Source: AC-32 sp963717475 (lineage in GTDB: Bacteria; Actinomycetota; Thermoleophilia; Gaiellales; Gaiellaceae). Taken from it: a DNA stretch of 64,000 nucleotides. Every line of letters starts with the position of its first letter. Position 1 is the stretch's first letter. The notes below the pieces were generated by a model. It saw only the letters and a program-made list of their open reading frames with translations. It did not search any database and was not told the DNA's origin. The DNA lies in NCBI GenBank assembly GCA_963717475.1, contig OY970337.1, forward strand, positions 1,798,001 to 1,862,000. Direction: 5' to 3'. Of the stretch, positions 9,418-17,192 are shown one piece after another. The position numbers and the translations under genes were made by a program.

Positions 9418-9637
9418 ATGCGCGTCTTCGTGCGGCGGCCCGGCGACGAGGAGTCCGAGCCACTCGCGCTGCGCCCGCCGGCCTCCGTCGCCGACGTGGC
9501 CCGGACGATTCACCAGGGACTCGAGCAGGACTGCACCGGCGCGCGCGTCTGGGCCAGTCGGCCCACTCCCGGGTCAGCGTGTCGGCCGGACGCACGCGGT
9601 CGCCGACGACGACACGATCGAAGTCCTCGTGCGCTAA
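9418..9637 (+). CDS. Stand-alone TGS-domain protein (DRG/Obg-type), with one frameshift
   Basis: The ATG at 9418 encodes MRVFVRRPGDEESEPLALRP, then SVADVARTIHQGLEQD and GARVW, which is the TGS domain found at the C-terminus of DRG/Obg-family GTPases. One base too many in the GGG at about 9551-9553 shifts the frame. Beyond it PGQRVGRTHAVADDDTIEVL appears, followed by TAA at 9635-9637, which completes the domain in 72 residues. No GTPase domain precedes it: the upstream gene ends at 9402. TGS domains bind RNA or nucleotide-related ligands. Here it may act alone or be a remnant. Confidence 0.6.
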
Positions 9638-9746
9638 GCCTCCGCGTACCGGCAACCGAAGCGAGACTTGCCGAAACAAGGGCAAATCCGCACAATGAGC
9701 CCGGCATCCCCCAGTTTCTCGCCCACATGATTCGGAGGACAGGCCC

Positions 9747-11075
9747 ATGGCCAAGAAGGCCCTGACCGCCGTGAGCGCTCGCCCCGACGGCGCGCCCGCC
9801 GGCGCGCCCGCGGACGGCGCTGCGGCGCGCGGCGCGCTGGCCGCGGACATCATCATCAAGAACGCGCCCGACCCCGTGTTCGTGTCGGACCTCGAGGGCA
9901 AGATCCTCCAGGCGAACGACGCCGTCTCCCAGCTCCTCGGCTTCCGCCAGGACGAGGTCGTCGAGCAGTCGCTCTCGCGCTTCATCAGCCCCGAGGAGAC
10001 CCGCGAGTTCACGGCAGCCCTGCGCGAGGTCGTCGAGCGCGGCGTCACCCGCAACGCGGTGCTGAACCCGCGCAGCGCCTCGGGCGAGGTGATCCCGACG
10101 ACGCTGAACGCCTCGGCGCTCCGAGACGCCGACGGCAGCGTGATCGGCGCGATCGGCGTGCTCCGCGACATGCGCGAGCTGGACAAGGCCCGCGCCTACG
10201 CCGAGTCGCTGATCAAGAACGCGCCCGACCCGGTGTTCGTCTCCGACCTCGAAGGCAAGATCCTCGAGGCCAACGACGCCGTCTCCGAGCTTCTGGGTTT
10301 CCGCCGGGACGAGGTCGTCGAGCAGTCGCTCTCGCGCTTCATCAGCGAGGAAGAGACCCGCGAGTTCACCGCCGCCCTGCGCGAGGTCGTCGAGCGAGGC
10401 GTCACCCGCAACGCTCGGCTCAACCCGCGCGCGGCCACCGGCGAGGTGATCCCGACCAGCCTCAACGCCTCGGCGCTCCGAGACGCGGACGGCTCCGTGA
10501 TCGGCGCGATCGGCGTGCTCCGCGACATGCGCGAGCTGGACAAGGCCCGCGCCTACGCCGAGTCGCTGATCAAGAACGCGCCCGACCCGGTGTTCGTCTC
10601 CGACCTCGAAGGCAAGATCCTCGAGGCCAACGACGCGGTCTCCGAGCTCCTCGGCTTCCGCCGGGACGAGGTCGTCGAGCAGTCCCTCTCGCGCTTCATC
10701 TCGGAGCAGGAGACGCGTGAGTTCACGGCCGCGCTGAGAGAGGTCGTCGAGCGCGGCGTCACCCGCAACGCGCGCCTCAACCCGCGCGCGGCCACCGGCG
10801 AGGTGATCCCGACCAGCCTCAACGCCTCCGCCCTGCGCGACGTCGACGGCAACGTGATCGGCGCAATCGGCGTGCTCAGGGACATGCGCGCCTACGAAGC
10901 CGTCGTGCACGACCTCGAACAGTCGAAGACGGAGCTCCAGGAGAAGATCCTCGACCTCGAGAAGTTCGAGGAGGTCGTGGTCGGCCGCGAGCTGAAGATG
11001 ATCGCGCTCGAGAAGGAGCTCGAGCAGCTGCAGGCGGAAGTCGAGAAGAACAAGCGGGGGCAGGACCCAGGCTGA
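9747..11075 (+). CDS. Triple-PAS sensor protein without kinase domain
   Basis: This 442-residue soluble protein has a GGAGG site 8 nt before the ATG. After an Ala/Pro-rich start there are three nearly identical PAS domains (about residues 34-150, 150-269, 269-385), each with KNAPDPVFVSDLEGKIL, NDAVS-LLGFR and RDEVVEQSLSRFIS. The C-terminus (from about 390) is a coiled coil (DLEQSKTELQEKILDLEKFE). No output domain is present. Its stop overlaps the start of the downstream kinase (TGATG), which itself lacks a sensor. The likely role is as the separate sensory partner of that kinase through coiled-coil contact. Confidence 0.85.
   Translation: MAKKALTAVSARPDGAPAGAPADGAAARGALAADIIIKNAPDPVFVSDLEGKILQANDAVSQLLGFRQDEVVEQSLSRFISPEETREFTAALREVVERGVTRNAVLNPRSASGEVIPTTLNASALRDADGSVIGAIGVLRDMRELDKARAYAESLIKNAPDPVFVSDLEGKILEANDAVSELLGFRRDEVVEQSLSRFISEEETREFTAALREVVERGVTRNARLNPRAATGEVIPTSLNASALRDADGSVIGAIGVLRDMRELDKARAYAESLIKNAPDPVFVSDLEGKILEANDAVSELLGFRRDEVVEQSLSRFISEQETREFTAALREVVERGVTRNARLNPRAATGEVIPTSLNASALRDVDGNVIGAIGVLRDMRAYEAVVHDLEQSKTELQEKILDLEKFEEVVVGRELKMIALEKELEQLQAEVEKNKRGQDPG
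10176..10889 (+). repeat. Tandem 357-bp PAS-coding duplication
   Basis: The segment starting GAGCTGGACAAGGCC recurs exactly 357 nt later (10176 and 10533). PAS2 and PAS3 differ at only a few codons, and PAS1 is slightly more diverged, indicating recent in-frame duplication. Confidence 0.85.
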
Positions 11076-12103
11076 TGGACCGGCGCAAGGCGGAGGCAAA
11101 GCCCAGCGCAGCCGCCCTGCGCGAGGAGATCGCTCGTCTGGAGCAAAGAGTCGCCCAGGCCGAGGAGCGCCGCCGCGCGCTCGTTCACATCATGGGCGAC
11201 CTGAACGAGTCGAACCGCAAGCTCGGCGAGCAGCGCAAGGCCATGCTCCACATCCTCGAGGACTCGCACCAGTCCAACCAGAAGCTGGGCGACAGCCGCA
11301 AGGCGATGATCCACATCATGGGCGATCTGCGTGAGACCACGCAGGAGATGGAGCGGCGCGAGCAGGAGCTCCGCGAGAAGCAGGAGCAGCTCGTCCAGGC
11401 CGGCAAGCTCGCGACCCTCGGCGAGCTGACCACCGGGGTCGCGCACGAGCTCAACAACCCGCTGAACAACATCGGCCTCTTCGTCGGCAACGTGCTCGAC
11501 CAGATCCGGCTCGGCCGGTTCGACGCCGAGGCGGCCGAGCGGGAGCTCGAGAACGCGATGGAGCAGGTGCGGAAGGCGACGGTGATCATCTCCCACCTGC
11601 GGACGTTCGGCCGGGCCGCGTCGGTCACGTTCGAGCCCGCGGACATCGACGAGGTGATCGAGCACTCCCTGCTCCTGATGCAGGAGCAGCTCCGCCTGCG
11701 CGGGATCGAGGTCGTGCTCGACCTCTGCGCGGAGGAGCTCGTCGTCTTCGGCAACCCCATCCAGCTCGAGCAGGTCTTCGTGAACCTGCTGACAAACGCG
11801 CGCGACGCGCTCGAGGACGGGCGCACGAAGCGGATCTGGGTCGAGACGACGCGCGACGAGGAGCTCATCACCATCCGCTTCTCCGACTCGGGCCCGGGAA
11901 TCCAGCGCGAGCTCGAGCAGCGCGTCTTCGACCCCTTCTTCACGACGAAGGAGGTCGGCGCCGGGACGGGCCTGGGCCTTTCGATCACGTACAGCATCGT
12001 CAAGGAGCACGGAGGCGAGATCGCCGTCGAGCAGCGGAGCGGCCGCGGCGCGAGCTTCCGGATCGAGCTTCCGGCGCTGCGCGACCAGGAGGCGCTCGCG
12101 TGA
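11075..12103 (+). CDS. Soluble sensor histidine kinase (NtrB/ZraS-type HisKA)
   Basis: This 342-residue protein has no membrane segment. Residues 10-110 are a long coiled coil containing a tandem motif (RALVHIMGDLNESNRKLGEQRKAML; AMLHILEDSHQSNQKLGD; AMIHIMGDLRETTQ). The HisKA box is GELTTGVAHELNNPLNN, with His at about residue 125. The ATPase domain has an N box (VNLLTNARDAL), G1 (FSDSGPGI) and G2 (GTGLGLSIT). It overlaps the triple-PAS gene upstream and the response-regulator kinase downstream (GTGA), so the three are one operon. It probably receives its signal from the PAS protein via coiled coils. Confidence 0.88.
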   Translation: MDRRKAEAKPSAAALREEIARLEQRVAQAEERRRALVHIMGDLNESNRKLGEQRKAMLHILEDSHQSNQKLGDSRKAMIHIMGDLRETTQEMERREQELREKQEQLVQAGKLATLGELTTGVAHELNNPLNNIGLFVGNVLDQIRLGRFDAEAAERELENAMEQVRKATVIISHLRTFGRAASVTFEPADIDEVIEHSLLLMQEQLRLRGIEVVLDLCAEELVVFGNPIQLEQVFVNLLTNARDALEDGRTKRIWVETTRDEELITIRFSDSGPGIQRELEQRVFDPFFTTKEVGAGTGLGLSITYSIVKEHGGEIAVEQRSGRGASFRIELPALRDQEALA

Positions 12104-13569
12104 TCGACGCTGCGCGCATCCTGATCGTCGACGACGACGCGGCGCTCCTCGAGGCGCTGCCGGAGATGCTTCGGCTACGGCTCGACGGAATGCGCATCGA
12201 CACCTGCGACAACGCCGTGGAGGCGCTCGATCGCGTGGCGCGCGTCGACTACGACGCCGTCGTGACCGACATCAAGATGCCCGGCATGGACGGGCTCGCC
12301 GTCCTGCGGGAGATCAAGCAGCTGCGGCCGAAGACGCCGACGCTCCTGATCACCGGCCACGGCGAGCACGACCTCGCGGTGAAGGCCCTGCGCGGCGGCG
12401 CGTACGACTTCGTCCAGAAGCCCATCGACCGCGAGTACTTCGTCGCATCGCTGCAGCGCGCGATCGACGTGCGCCGGCTCGGGCGGCAGGTCGAGGAGCA
12501 GCGGCTCGCGCTCGAGCAGCACGCGCGTGTGCTCGAGCACGTCGACGACGGCGTCTTCCTCGTCGACGCGGATGGGCTCGTGCAGCACTGGAATCCCGCG
12601 GCCGCGGCCATCACCGGGCTCGACCCGGAGGGCGTGCTCGGGCGGCTCGCGGTCGACGTCCTCCCCGGCTGGGCCGAGCTCCAGCCGCTCGTACCGGTCG
12701 GCCCCCGCCCCGGTCCTGCCGCGCCGGCCAAGACCCTGCCGCTCGAGATCGACGGGCGGGAGCTCTGGCTCTCGATCTCGGGAGTCCAGCTCGAAGGAGG
12801 CGTCGTCTACGCGTTCAGGAACGCAACCCAGGAGCGAGCGCTCGAGGAGATGAAGGGCGACTTCGTCGCGACGATCTCGCACGAGCTGCGCACGCCGCTG
12901 GCGGCGATCTACGGCGCCGCCCACACGCTGCGACGAGAAGACCTCACCGTCGACCCGGAGACCACGCGCCGGCTCCTCGAGATCATCACCGGCGAGTGCG
13001 AGCGCCTGACCCGGATCGCCGGAGACATCCTGCTCGCGAACACGCTCGACGCGGGCCGCCTGGGCCTGGAGGAGCAGCGCGTCGAGGTCGTGCCGCTCGT
13101 GCGTGCGGTTGCCGAAGAGATGCGGCGGATCTTCGCCGAGCGCGGCGACATCGCGATCGACGTGACCGGCGACAGCGCGGCCGCGTGCGTGCTCGCCGAC
13201 GAGAGCCGCCTTCGCCAGGTCCTGCTCAACCTCGTCGAGAACGCCGTCAAGTACTCGCCGGACGGGGGCGGCGTCGTCATCGAGATCGAGACCCTGGTGA
13301 ACAGCGTCCGGATCACCGTCCGGGACGAGGGCATCGGGATCCCGGCGGCGGAGCAGCAGCGGGTCTTCGGCAAGTTCTACCGCGTCGATCCGCACCTGAG
13401 CCGCGGCGTCGGCGGGAGCGGCCTCGGGCTTTACATCTCGCGCGAGCTCGTGCGCCGCATGCAGGGCCGGATCTGGCTGACCTCGCGGGAAGGATCGGGC
13501 TCGGCGTTCCACGTCGACCTTCCGCTCGCGCGCGTCCCGGCCGGGGTCGAGCCGGCTCCGGTCGCCTAG
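12100..13569 (+). CDS. Hybrid REC-PAS-histidine kinase
   Basis: This 489-residue protein starts with GTG overlapping the stop of the previous kinase. The N-terminal receiver domain (about 1-125) is complete: acidic pair in VDDDAA, phospho-Asp in VVTDIKMPGMDG, Thr in LLITGHG, Lys in FVQKPID. A coiled coil and a PAS domain (LEHVDDGVFLVDADGLVQHWNP) follow. HisKA has ATISHELRTPLAAI, and HATPase_c has an N box (NLVENAVKYSPDG), G1 (RDEGIGIP) and G2 (GSGLGLYIS). The receiver at the N-terminus suggests that the upstream kinase phosphorylates it, making a phosphorelay. No membrane helix is present. Confidence 0.88.
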   Translation: MIDAARILIVDDDAALLEALPEMLRLRLDGMRIDTCDNAVEALDRVARVDYDAVVTDIKMPGMDGLAVLREIKQLRPKTPTLLITGHGEHDLAVKALRGGAYDFVQKPIDREYFVASLQRAIDVRRLGRQVEEQRLALEQHARVLEHVDDGVFLVDADGLVQHWNPAAAAITGLDPEGVLGRLAVDVLPGWAELQPLVPVGPRPGPAAPAKTLPLEIDGRELWLSISGVQLEGGVVYAFRNATQERALEEMKGDFVATISHELRTPLAAIYGAAHTLRREDLTVDPETTRRLLEIITGECERLTRIAGDILLANTLDAGRLGLEEQRVEVVPLVRAVAEEMRRIFAERGDIAIDVTGDSAAACVLADESRLRQVLLNLVENAVKYSPDGGGVVIEIETLVNSVRITVRDEGIGIPAAEQQRVFGKFYRVDPHLSRGVGGSGLGLYISRELVRRMQGRIWLTSREGSGSAFHVDLPLARVPAGVEPAPVA

Positions 13570-13579
13570 GCGGGACCAC

Positions 13580-13585
13580 TAGGAT
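13580..13585 (+). promoter_or_regulatory. -10 box TAGGAT for the DUF72 gene (leaderless type)
   Basis: Six nt separate the box from GTG at 13592, without a Shine-Dalgarno sequence. Confidence 0.6.
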
Positions 13586-13591
13586 CGGGCC

Positions 13592-14506
13592 GTGGCCCCG
13601 ATCCGGATCGGCACCTGCTCGTGGGCGGACGAGTCGCTGACGAAGTACTTCTACCCGCGCGGGATCAAGGGAGCCGAGGAGCGGCTCCACTACTACACCG
13701 AGCGCTTCGACACGGTCGAGGCGAACTCGACCTACTACCACCTGCCGGCGCGCGAGATGGTGCAGAACTGGGCCGATCGCACACCCGACGGCTTCGTCAT
13801 GCACGTGAAGGCCTTCGGCGTGATGACGCGCCATCCGGTCAAGGTCGAGCAGCTGCCGCCCGACTTGCGCGACGAGGCGCCGCTCGACCAGCGTGGCCGC
13901 GTCGAGCGGCCGTCCCGCGAGTTCCGCGCCGAGATCTTCCGCCGCTTCCACGACGCGCTCGAGCCGCTGCGCGAGACCGGCAAGCTCGGCGGGATCCTGC
14001 TCCAGTTTCCGTCGTACGTCGTGCCGAAGCCGGCCTCGCTCGACTACCTGGAATGGGCCGTCGAGCAGCTGCAAGGCGACGAGGCTTTGGTCGAGTTCCG
14101 GCACGCGGCCTGGCTCGACGACGAGCATCGCGACGAGACGCTCGCGTTCCTCGAGCGGCACGGGATGACCTACGTGATCGTCGACGCGCCGCGAACGGAG
14201 GGCCGCAACGTCCTCCCTACGGTCGTCGCCACGACGAGCCCGTCCGCCTACGTCCGCTTCCACGGGCGCAACGCCCAGACCTGGAACAAGCGCACCGGCA
14301 GCGCGGCCGAGCGCTTCGACTACCTCTACTCCGAGGACGAGCTCCGGGAGTGGGCCGGGCAGCTCCGCGAGCTCGCCGGCAAGGCGGACGTCGTGTACGC
14401 GATGTTCAACAACAACGGCCGCTCGGCGGTCGGCGGCGAGACGATCGCGCAGGCGCCGGTCAACGCCGCCGAGCTCAAGGGCCTGCTCGAGAAGATCCCG
14501 GCCTGA
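13592..14506 (+). CDS. DUF72 (YecE-like) TIM-barrel protein
   Basis: This 304-residue protein shows the DUF72 opening IRIGTCSWADESLTKYFYP, then ERLHYYTERFDTVEANSTYY, FVMHVKAFGVMTRHP, GGILLQFPSYV and a C-terminal VYAMFNNNGRS. The fold is a TIM barrel of unknown biochemical role. GTG is chosen because a -10 box lies 6 nt upstream. It stands between two signalling modules but has its own promoter. Function unknown. Confidence 0.85.
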   Translation: MAPIRIGTCSWADESLTKYFYPRGIKGAEERLHYYTERFDTVEANSTYYHLPAREMVQNWADRTPDGFVMHVKAFGVMTRHPVKVEQLPPDLRDEAPLDQRGRVERPSREFRAEIFRRFHDALEPLRETGKLGGILLQFPSYVVPKPASLDYLEWAVEQLQGDEALVEFRHAAWLDDEHRDETLAFLERHGMTYVIVDAPRTEGRNVLPTVVATTSPSAYVRFHGRNAQTWNKRTGSAAERFDYLYSEDELREWAGQLRELAGKADVVYAMFNNNGRSAVGGETIAQAPVNAAELKGLLEKIPA

Positions 14507-14514
14507 CTAGCTAG

Positions 14515-14880
14515 CTAGATCGCGAGCCTGCGACAGGAGTCGGCAGTCTCGTCGCACACCTCCGCGCAGCGGGTCAACTGCTCGTCGGAGCCGTCCACGT
14601 CGCGGCAGCCCGCGGCAAGCTGCTCGCAGGCCTCCACGCACACCGCCGACAGCATCAGCGAGACGTCGGAGCCGCGGAGCAGCGAGTTCTGCGTCGTCTG
14701 GCAGACCTCACAGCAGTCGATGAGCAGGCGCATGAGCTGCGGATCCCTCAGGTCCATCTCGCCCTCGACGCAGTACCTGAAGGTCTCTGCCGAGACGCTG
14801 TAGCACTCCGAGGTGGCCCTGATGCACTCGCGGACCTCTTGCGAGATACCGACCTCCGAGCGCCGCTCTTCCTCGGCCAT
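14515..14880 (-). CDS. DUF326 four-helix-bundle copper-binding-type protein
   Basis: This is a 121-residue Cys-rich helical protein. The Cys spacing runs CIRATSEC, RYC, CCEVC, VCVEACEQLAAGC, RCAEVC and SC, which is the pattern of the DUF326/Csp-like four-helix-bundle family that stores or buffers Cu(I). The start at MAEEERRSEV is supported by a TAGCGT -10 box 7 nt upstream. It is convergent with DUF72 (8 nt apart) and divergent from the soluble kinase, so it may be controlled by that kinase or its regulators. Copper binding is inferred from the family. Confidence 0.8.
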   Translation of the reverse strand: MAEEERRSEVGISQEVRECIRATSECYSVSAETFRYCVEGEMDLRDPQLMRLLIDCCEVCQTTQNSLLRGSDVSLMLSAVCVEACEQLAAGCRDVDGSDEQLTRCAEVCDETADSCRRLAI

Positions 14881-14887
14881 TGAGGCC

Positions 14888-14893
14888 ACGCTA
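14888..14893 (-). promoter_or_regulatory. -10 box TAGCGT for the DUF326 gene (leaderless type)
   Basis: Read on the minus strand, seven nt separate the box from the ATG at 14880. It lies in the divergent promoter region shared with the kinase gene at 14926. Confidence 0.55.
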
Positions 14894-14925
14894 CGGGCGC
14901 TTTTGCGGGCTCGGCGTTCTCGTGT

Positions 14926-15690
14926 GTGAAGCTTCACGCTTTGCTCGCGTCGCACTCACGCGCTACCCTCCAATCAGCCAAGCGAGGCGGGATTTCTTGC
15001 CGCAACAAACAACCGAGTGGGCGGGTCCCGCGGGACTTCGTCAAGAGCGCGGCGCACGAGCTGCGCACGCCCGTCTCCGCGATCTCGAGCGCGATCGAGG
15101 TCCTTCAGTCCGGTGCCAAGGAGGACCGGGAGGAGCGAGACCGCTTTCTCGAGCACATCGAGCGCAACACAGCTCGCCTCGAGCGCCTGCTCGACGCGCT
15201 TCTGATCCTCGCGCGCGTCCAGTCGGGCGATGAGCAGCCCGCTGTCTCGCGCGTGCCGGTCGAGCCGATCCTGCAGCAGGTGATGGAAGGCGTGACTCCC
15301 CACCTCGGCGTCGCGCTCGAGATAGAGGTGCCGCGCGACCTGGAGGTCGCGACCAACCCGCGCGTGCTCGAGCAGCTGCTCGCGAACCTCGTCGCGAACG
15401 CCGCGCAGCACACGGACTCCGGAAGCATCGCACTCGTCGCGTCCAAGAACGACGGGCACGTCGCGATCGAGGTGCGCGACACCGGCCACGGCCTCGAGCC
15501 GTCCGACCAAGCGCTGATCGCCCGCGAGCTCGCCCGCCACGACGCCCCGGAGGTGGAAGGGCTCGGCATCGGCCTGACGATCGTCCGCGAAGCGATCCGC
15601 GCCCTCGGTGGCGAGGTAGAGATCGGTCCGAGGACCGGCGGCGGGACAACGGCGCGCGTTGTCCTCCCCACGGCCCGGGACGGCTCGTGA
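14926..15690 (+). CDS. Sensor-less soluble histidine kinase
   Basis: Only HisKA and HATPase_c are recognisable: FVKSAAHELRTPVSAISSAI (H box), NLVANAAQHT (N box), VRDTGHGL (G1) and GLGIGLTIV (G2). No membrane helix or PAS domain is present. The first 35 residues (MKLHALLASHSRATLQSAKR) look non-conserved, and the true start may lie further in, near the RDFVKSAAHE segment, although no standard start codon sits there in frame. It overlaps the following regulator by GTGA, so the two are co-translated. Partner of the regulator at 15687, but that regulator lacks the phospho-Asp. Confidence 0.8.
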   Translation: MKLHALLASHSRATLQSAKRGGISCRNKQPSGRVPRDFVKSAAHELRTPVSAISSAIEVLQSGAKEDREERDRFLEHIERNTARLERLLDALLILARVQSGDEQPAVSRVPVEPILQQVMEGVTPHLGVALEIEVPRDLEVATNPRVLEQLLANLVANAAQHTDSGSIALVASKNDGHVAIEVRDTGHGLEPSDQALIARELARHDAPEVEGLGIGLTIVREAIRALGGEVEIGPRTGGGTTARVVLPTARDGS

Positions 15691-16352
15691 GCCGAATCCT
15701 CGTCGCCGACGACGACCAGAGCGTGCTCGACTCGATCGCCTACTCGCTCGAGCGAGCGCACTTCGAAGTCGACACCGTCACGGACGGCGAGGCGGCGCTG
15801 GCGGCGGCGCGCGACGACGGCTACGACCTCGTGATCATGAACGTGATGATGCCGCGCCTGTACGGCACCGACGTCCTGCGCGAGCTCGGCTCCGGCGGCG
15901 ACACGCCGGTCGTGCTGTTGAGCGGCCGCGACTCGCGCGCCGAACGGGTGCTGGGCCTCGAGCTCGGCGCGGACGACTACGTCACCAAGCCGTTCGGCCT
16001 GAGCGAGCTCGTCAGCCGCGTTCGCGCGATTCTGCGCCGTCGCGACCGCGAGCGACGGCTCGCGCCGCTCATCCGCCGCCTCGGAGAGCTCGAGATCGAC
16101 TTCGCGGCCGACACCGTCACGCGCGGCGGCGAGCGCGTCCCGCTCACTCGCTCCGAGTTTCGGCTGCTCGCGCTGTTCGCCGAACGGGCGGGAGAGGTCG
16201 TGACGCGGCACGAGATCATGGAGAAGCTCTGGCAGAGCGCGTATGTCGGCATCGAGCGTGCGAGCGACATCCACGTCTCGAACCTCCGTCGAAAGCTCGG
16301 GCCGGCGATGATCGAGACGATCCGAGGCGAGGGCTACCGCCTGCGCGCCTAG
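15687..16352 (+). CDS. OmpR-family response regulator with Asn at the phosphorylation site
   Basis: This is a 221-residue receiver plus winged-helix (Trans_reg_C) protein. The acidic pocket is present (VADDDQS), as are Ser (LLSGRD) and Lys (YVTKPF). The residue that should be phosphorylated is Asn52 (YDLVIMNVMMPRLYG). The DNA-binding domain has RVPLTRSEFRLLALF and the recognition helix region RASDIHVSNLRRKLG. Start GTG overlaps the kinase stop. It probably works without Asp phosphorylation, by dimerisation, ligand binding or another modification. Confidence 0.88.
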   Translation: MSRILVADDDQSVLDSIAYSLERAHFEVDTVTDGEAALAAARDDGYDLVIMNVMMPRLYGTDVLRELGSGGDTPVVLLSGRDSRAERVLGLELGADDYVTKPFGLSELVSRVRAILRRRDRERRLAPLIRRLGELEIDFAADTVTRGGERVPLTRSEFRLLALFAERAGEVVTRHEIMEKLWQSAYVGIERASDIHVSNLRRKLGPAMIETIRGEGYRLRA

Positions 16353-16363
16353 CAAACCCTCCT

Positions 16364-16379
16364 GGTTCGTAAGCGAACC
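16364..16379 (+). promoter_or_regulatory. Inverted repeat GGTTCG-taag-CGAACC between the two regulators
   Basis: A perfect 6-bp stem with a 4-nt loop lies in the 75-nt gap between the two OmpR-type genes. It is either a weak terminator of the first gene or an operator for the second. A possible -10 box TAGGTT follows at 16407-16412. Confidence 0.4.
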
Positions 16380-16427
16380 CACATACTCGGATAGGTCCGG
16401 GCGAGCTAGGTTCACATAGAGGGACGT

Positions 16428-17138
16428 TTGCCCACAATTGCCCGCATCCTGGTGGCCGACGACGATATCGCCGTGGTCGACGCCATCAGCCACAGCCTCG
16501 AGCAGGAGCACTTCCACGTCGAGATCGCCCGTGACGGCGAGGACGCGCTCGAGAAAGCGCGGGCGGCGCAGTTCGACGTCGTGATCCTCAACGTGATGAT
16601 GCCGCGCCTCTTCGGGACCGACGTCTGCAGGACCCTCCGCTCGGAGAGCGACGTCCCCATCATCCTGCTGAGCGCGCGCGACTCGGAGCTCGACCGCGTC
16701 CTCGGCCTCGAGCTCGGCGCGGACGACTACGTCACGAAACCGTTCTCAATGGCGGAGCTGATCAGCCGCGTGCGGACGCTGCTGCGCCGCCGCGAGCTCG
16801 ACCGCATGGCGGCAGGCGGCGTTCGCCAGGTCGGCGACGTCCGCGTCGACTTCGCGCGCCACCAGGTGACCGTGAGCGGCGCGACAGTTCACCTGACGCG
16901 CTCGGAGTTCCGGCTGCTGACGCTCCTCTCCGAGGAGCCGGAGCGGGTCTACAGCCGCCGCGAGATCATGGAGCACCTCTGGCAGAGCCCGTACGTCGGC
17001 GACGAGCGGGCGGCGGACATCCACATCTCGAACCTCCGGCGGAAGCTCGAGAATGACCCGCGAAGCCCGGAGCGCCTGCTCACCGTCCGCGGGGCGGGCT
17101 ACACGCTGGTGAGGTTTGTGAGGGTAGCGACACAGTAA
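16428..17138 (+). CDS. Second OmpR-family response regulator with Asn at the phosphorylation site
   Basis: This 236-residue paralogue of the upstream regulator starts with TTG. The acidic residues (VADDDIA), Ser (LLSARD) and Lys (YVTKPF) are kept, while the phospho-acceptor is Asn55 (FDVVILNVMMPRLFG). Cys67 lies just after it. The winged helix is complete (VHLTRSEFRLLTLL; RAADIHISNLRRKLE). No kinase gene follows. The two regulators share the unusual NVMMPRL signature, which shows the substitution predates their duplication or has been kept since. Confidence 0.88.
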   Translation: MPTIARILVADDDIAVVDAISHSLEQEHFHVEIARDGEDALEKARAAQFDVVILNVMMPRLFGTDVCRTLRSESDVPIILLSARDSELDRVLGLELGADDYVTKPFSMAELISRVRTLLRRRELDRMAAGGVRQVGDVRVDFARHQVTVSGATVHLTRSEFRLLTLLSEEPERVYSRREIMEHLWQSPYVGDERAADIHISNLRRKLENDPRSPERLLTVRGAGYTLVRFVRVATQ

Positions 17139-17156
17139 GCAGACGGAAGTTATGTA

Positions 17157-17177
17157 GCTCTCCTGATACGGGGGAGC
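17157..17177 (+). terminator. Hairpin after the second response regulator
   Basis: GCTCTCC (17157-17163) pairs with GGGGAGC (17171-17177) with one G-U pair and a 7-nt loop, 19 nt after the stop codon. No U-run follows, as is common in GC-rich genomes. Confidence 0.4.
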
Positions 17178-17192
17178 GACACTTTCCGCAGG

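Noticed and set aside
12175..13512. Long minus-strand frame opposite the hybrid kinase
   Set aside because: It is a high-GC antisense shadow with no recognisable domain; the plus strand encodes complete REC-PAS-HK motifs.
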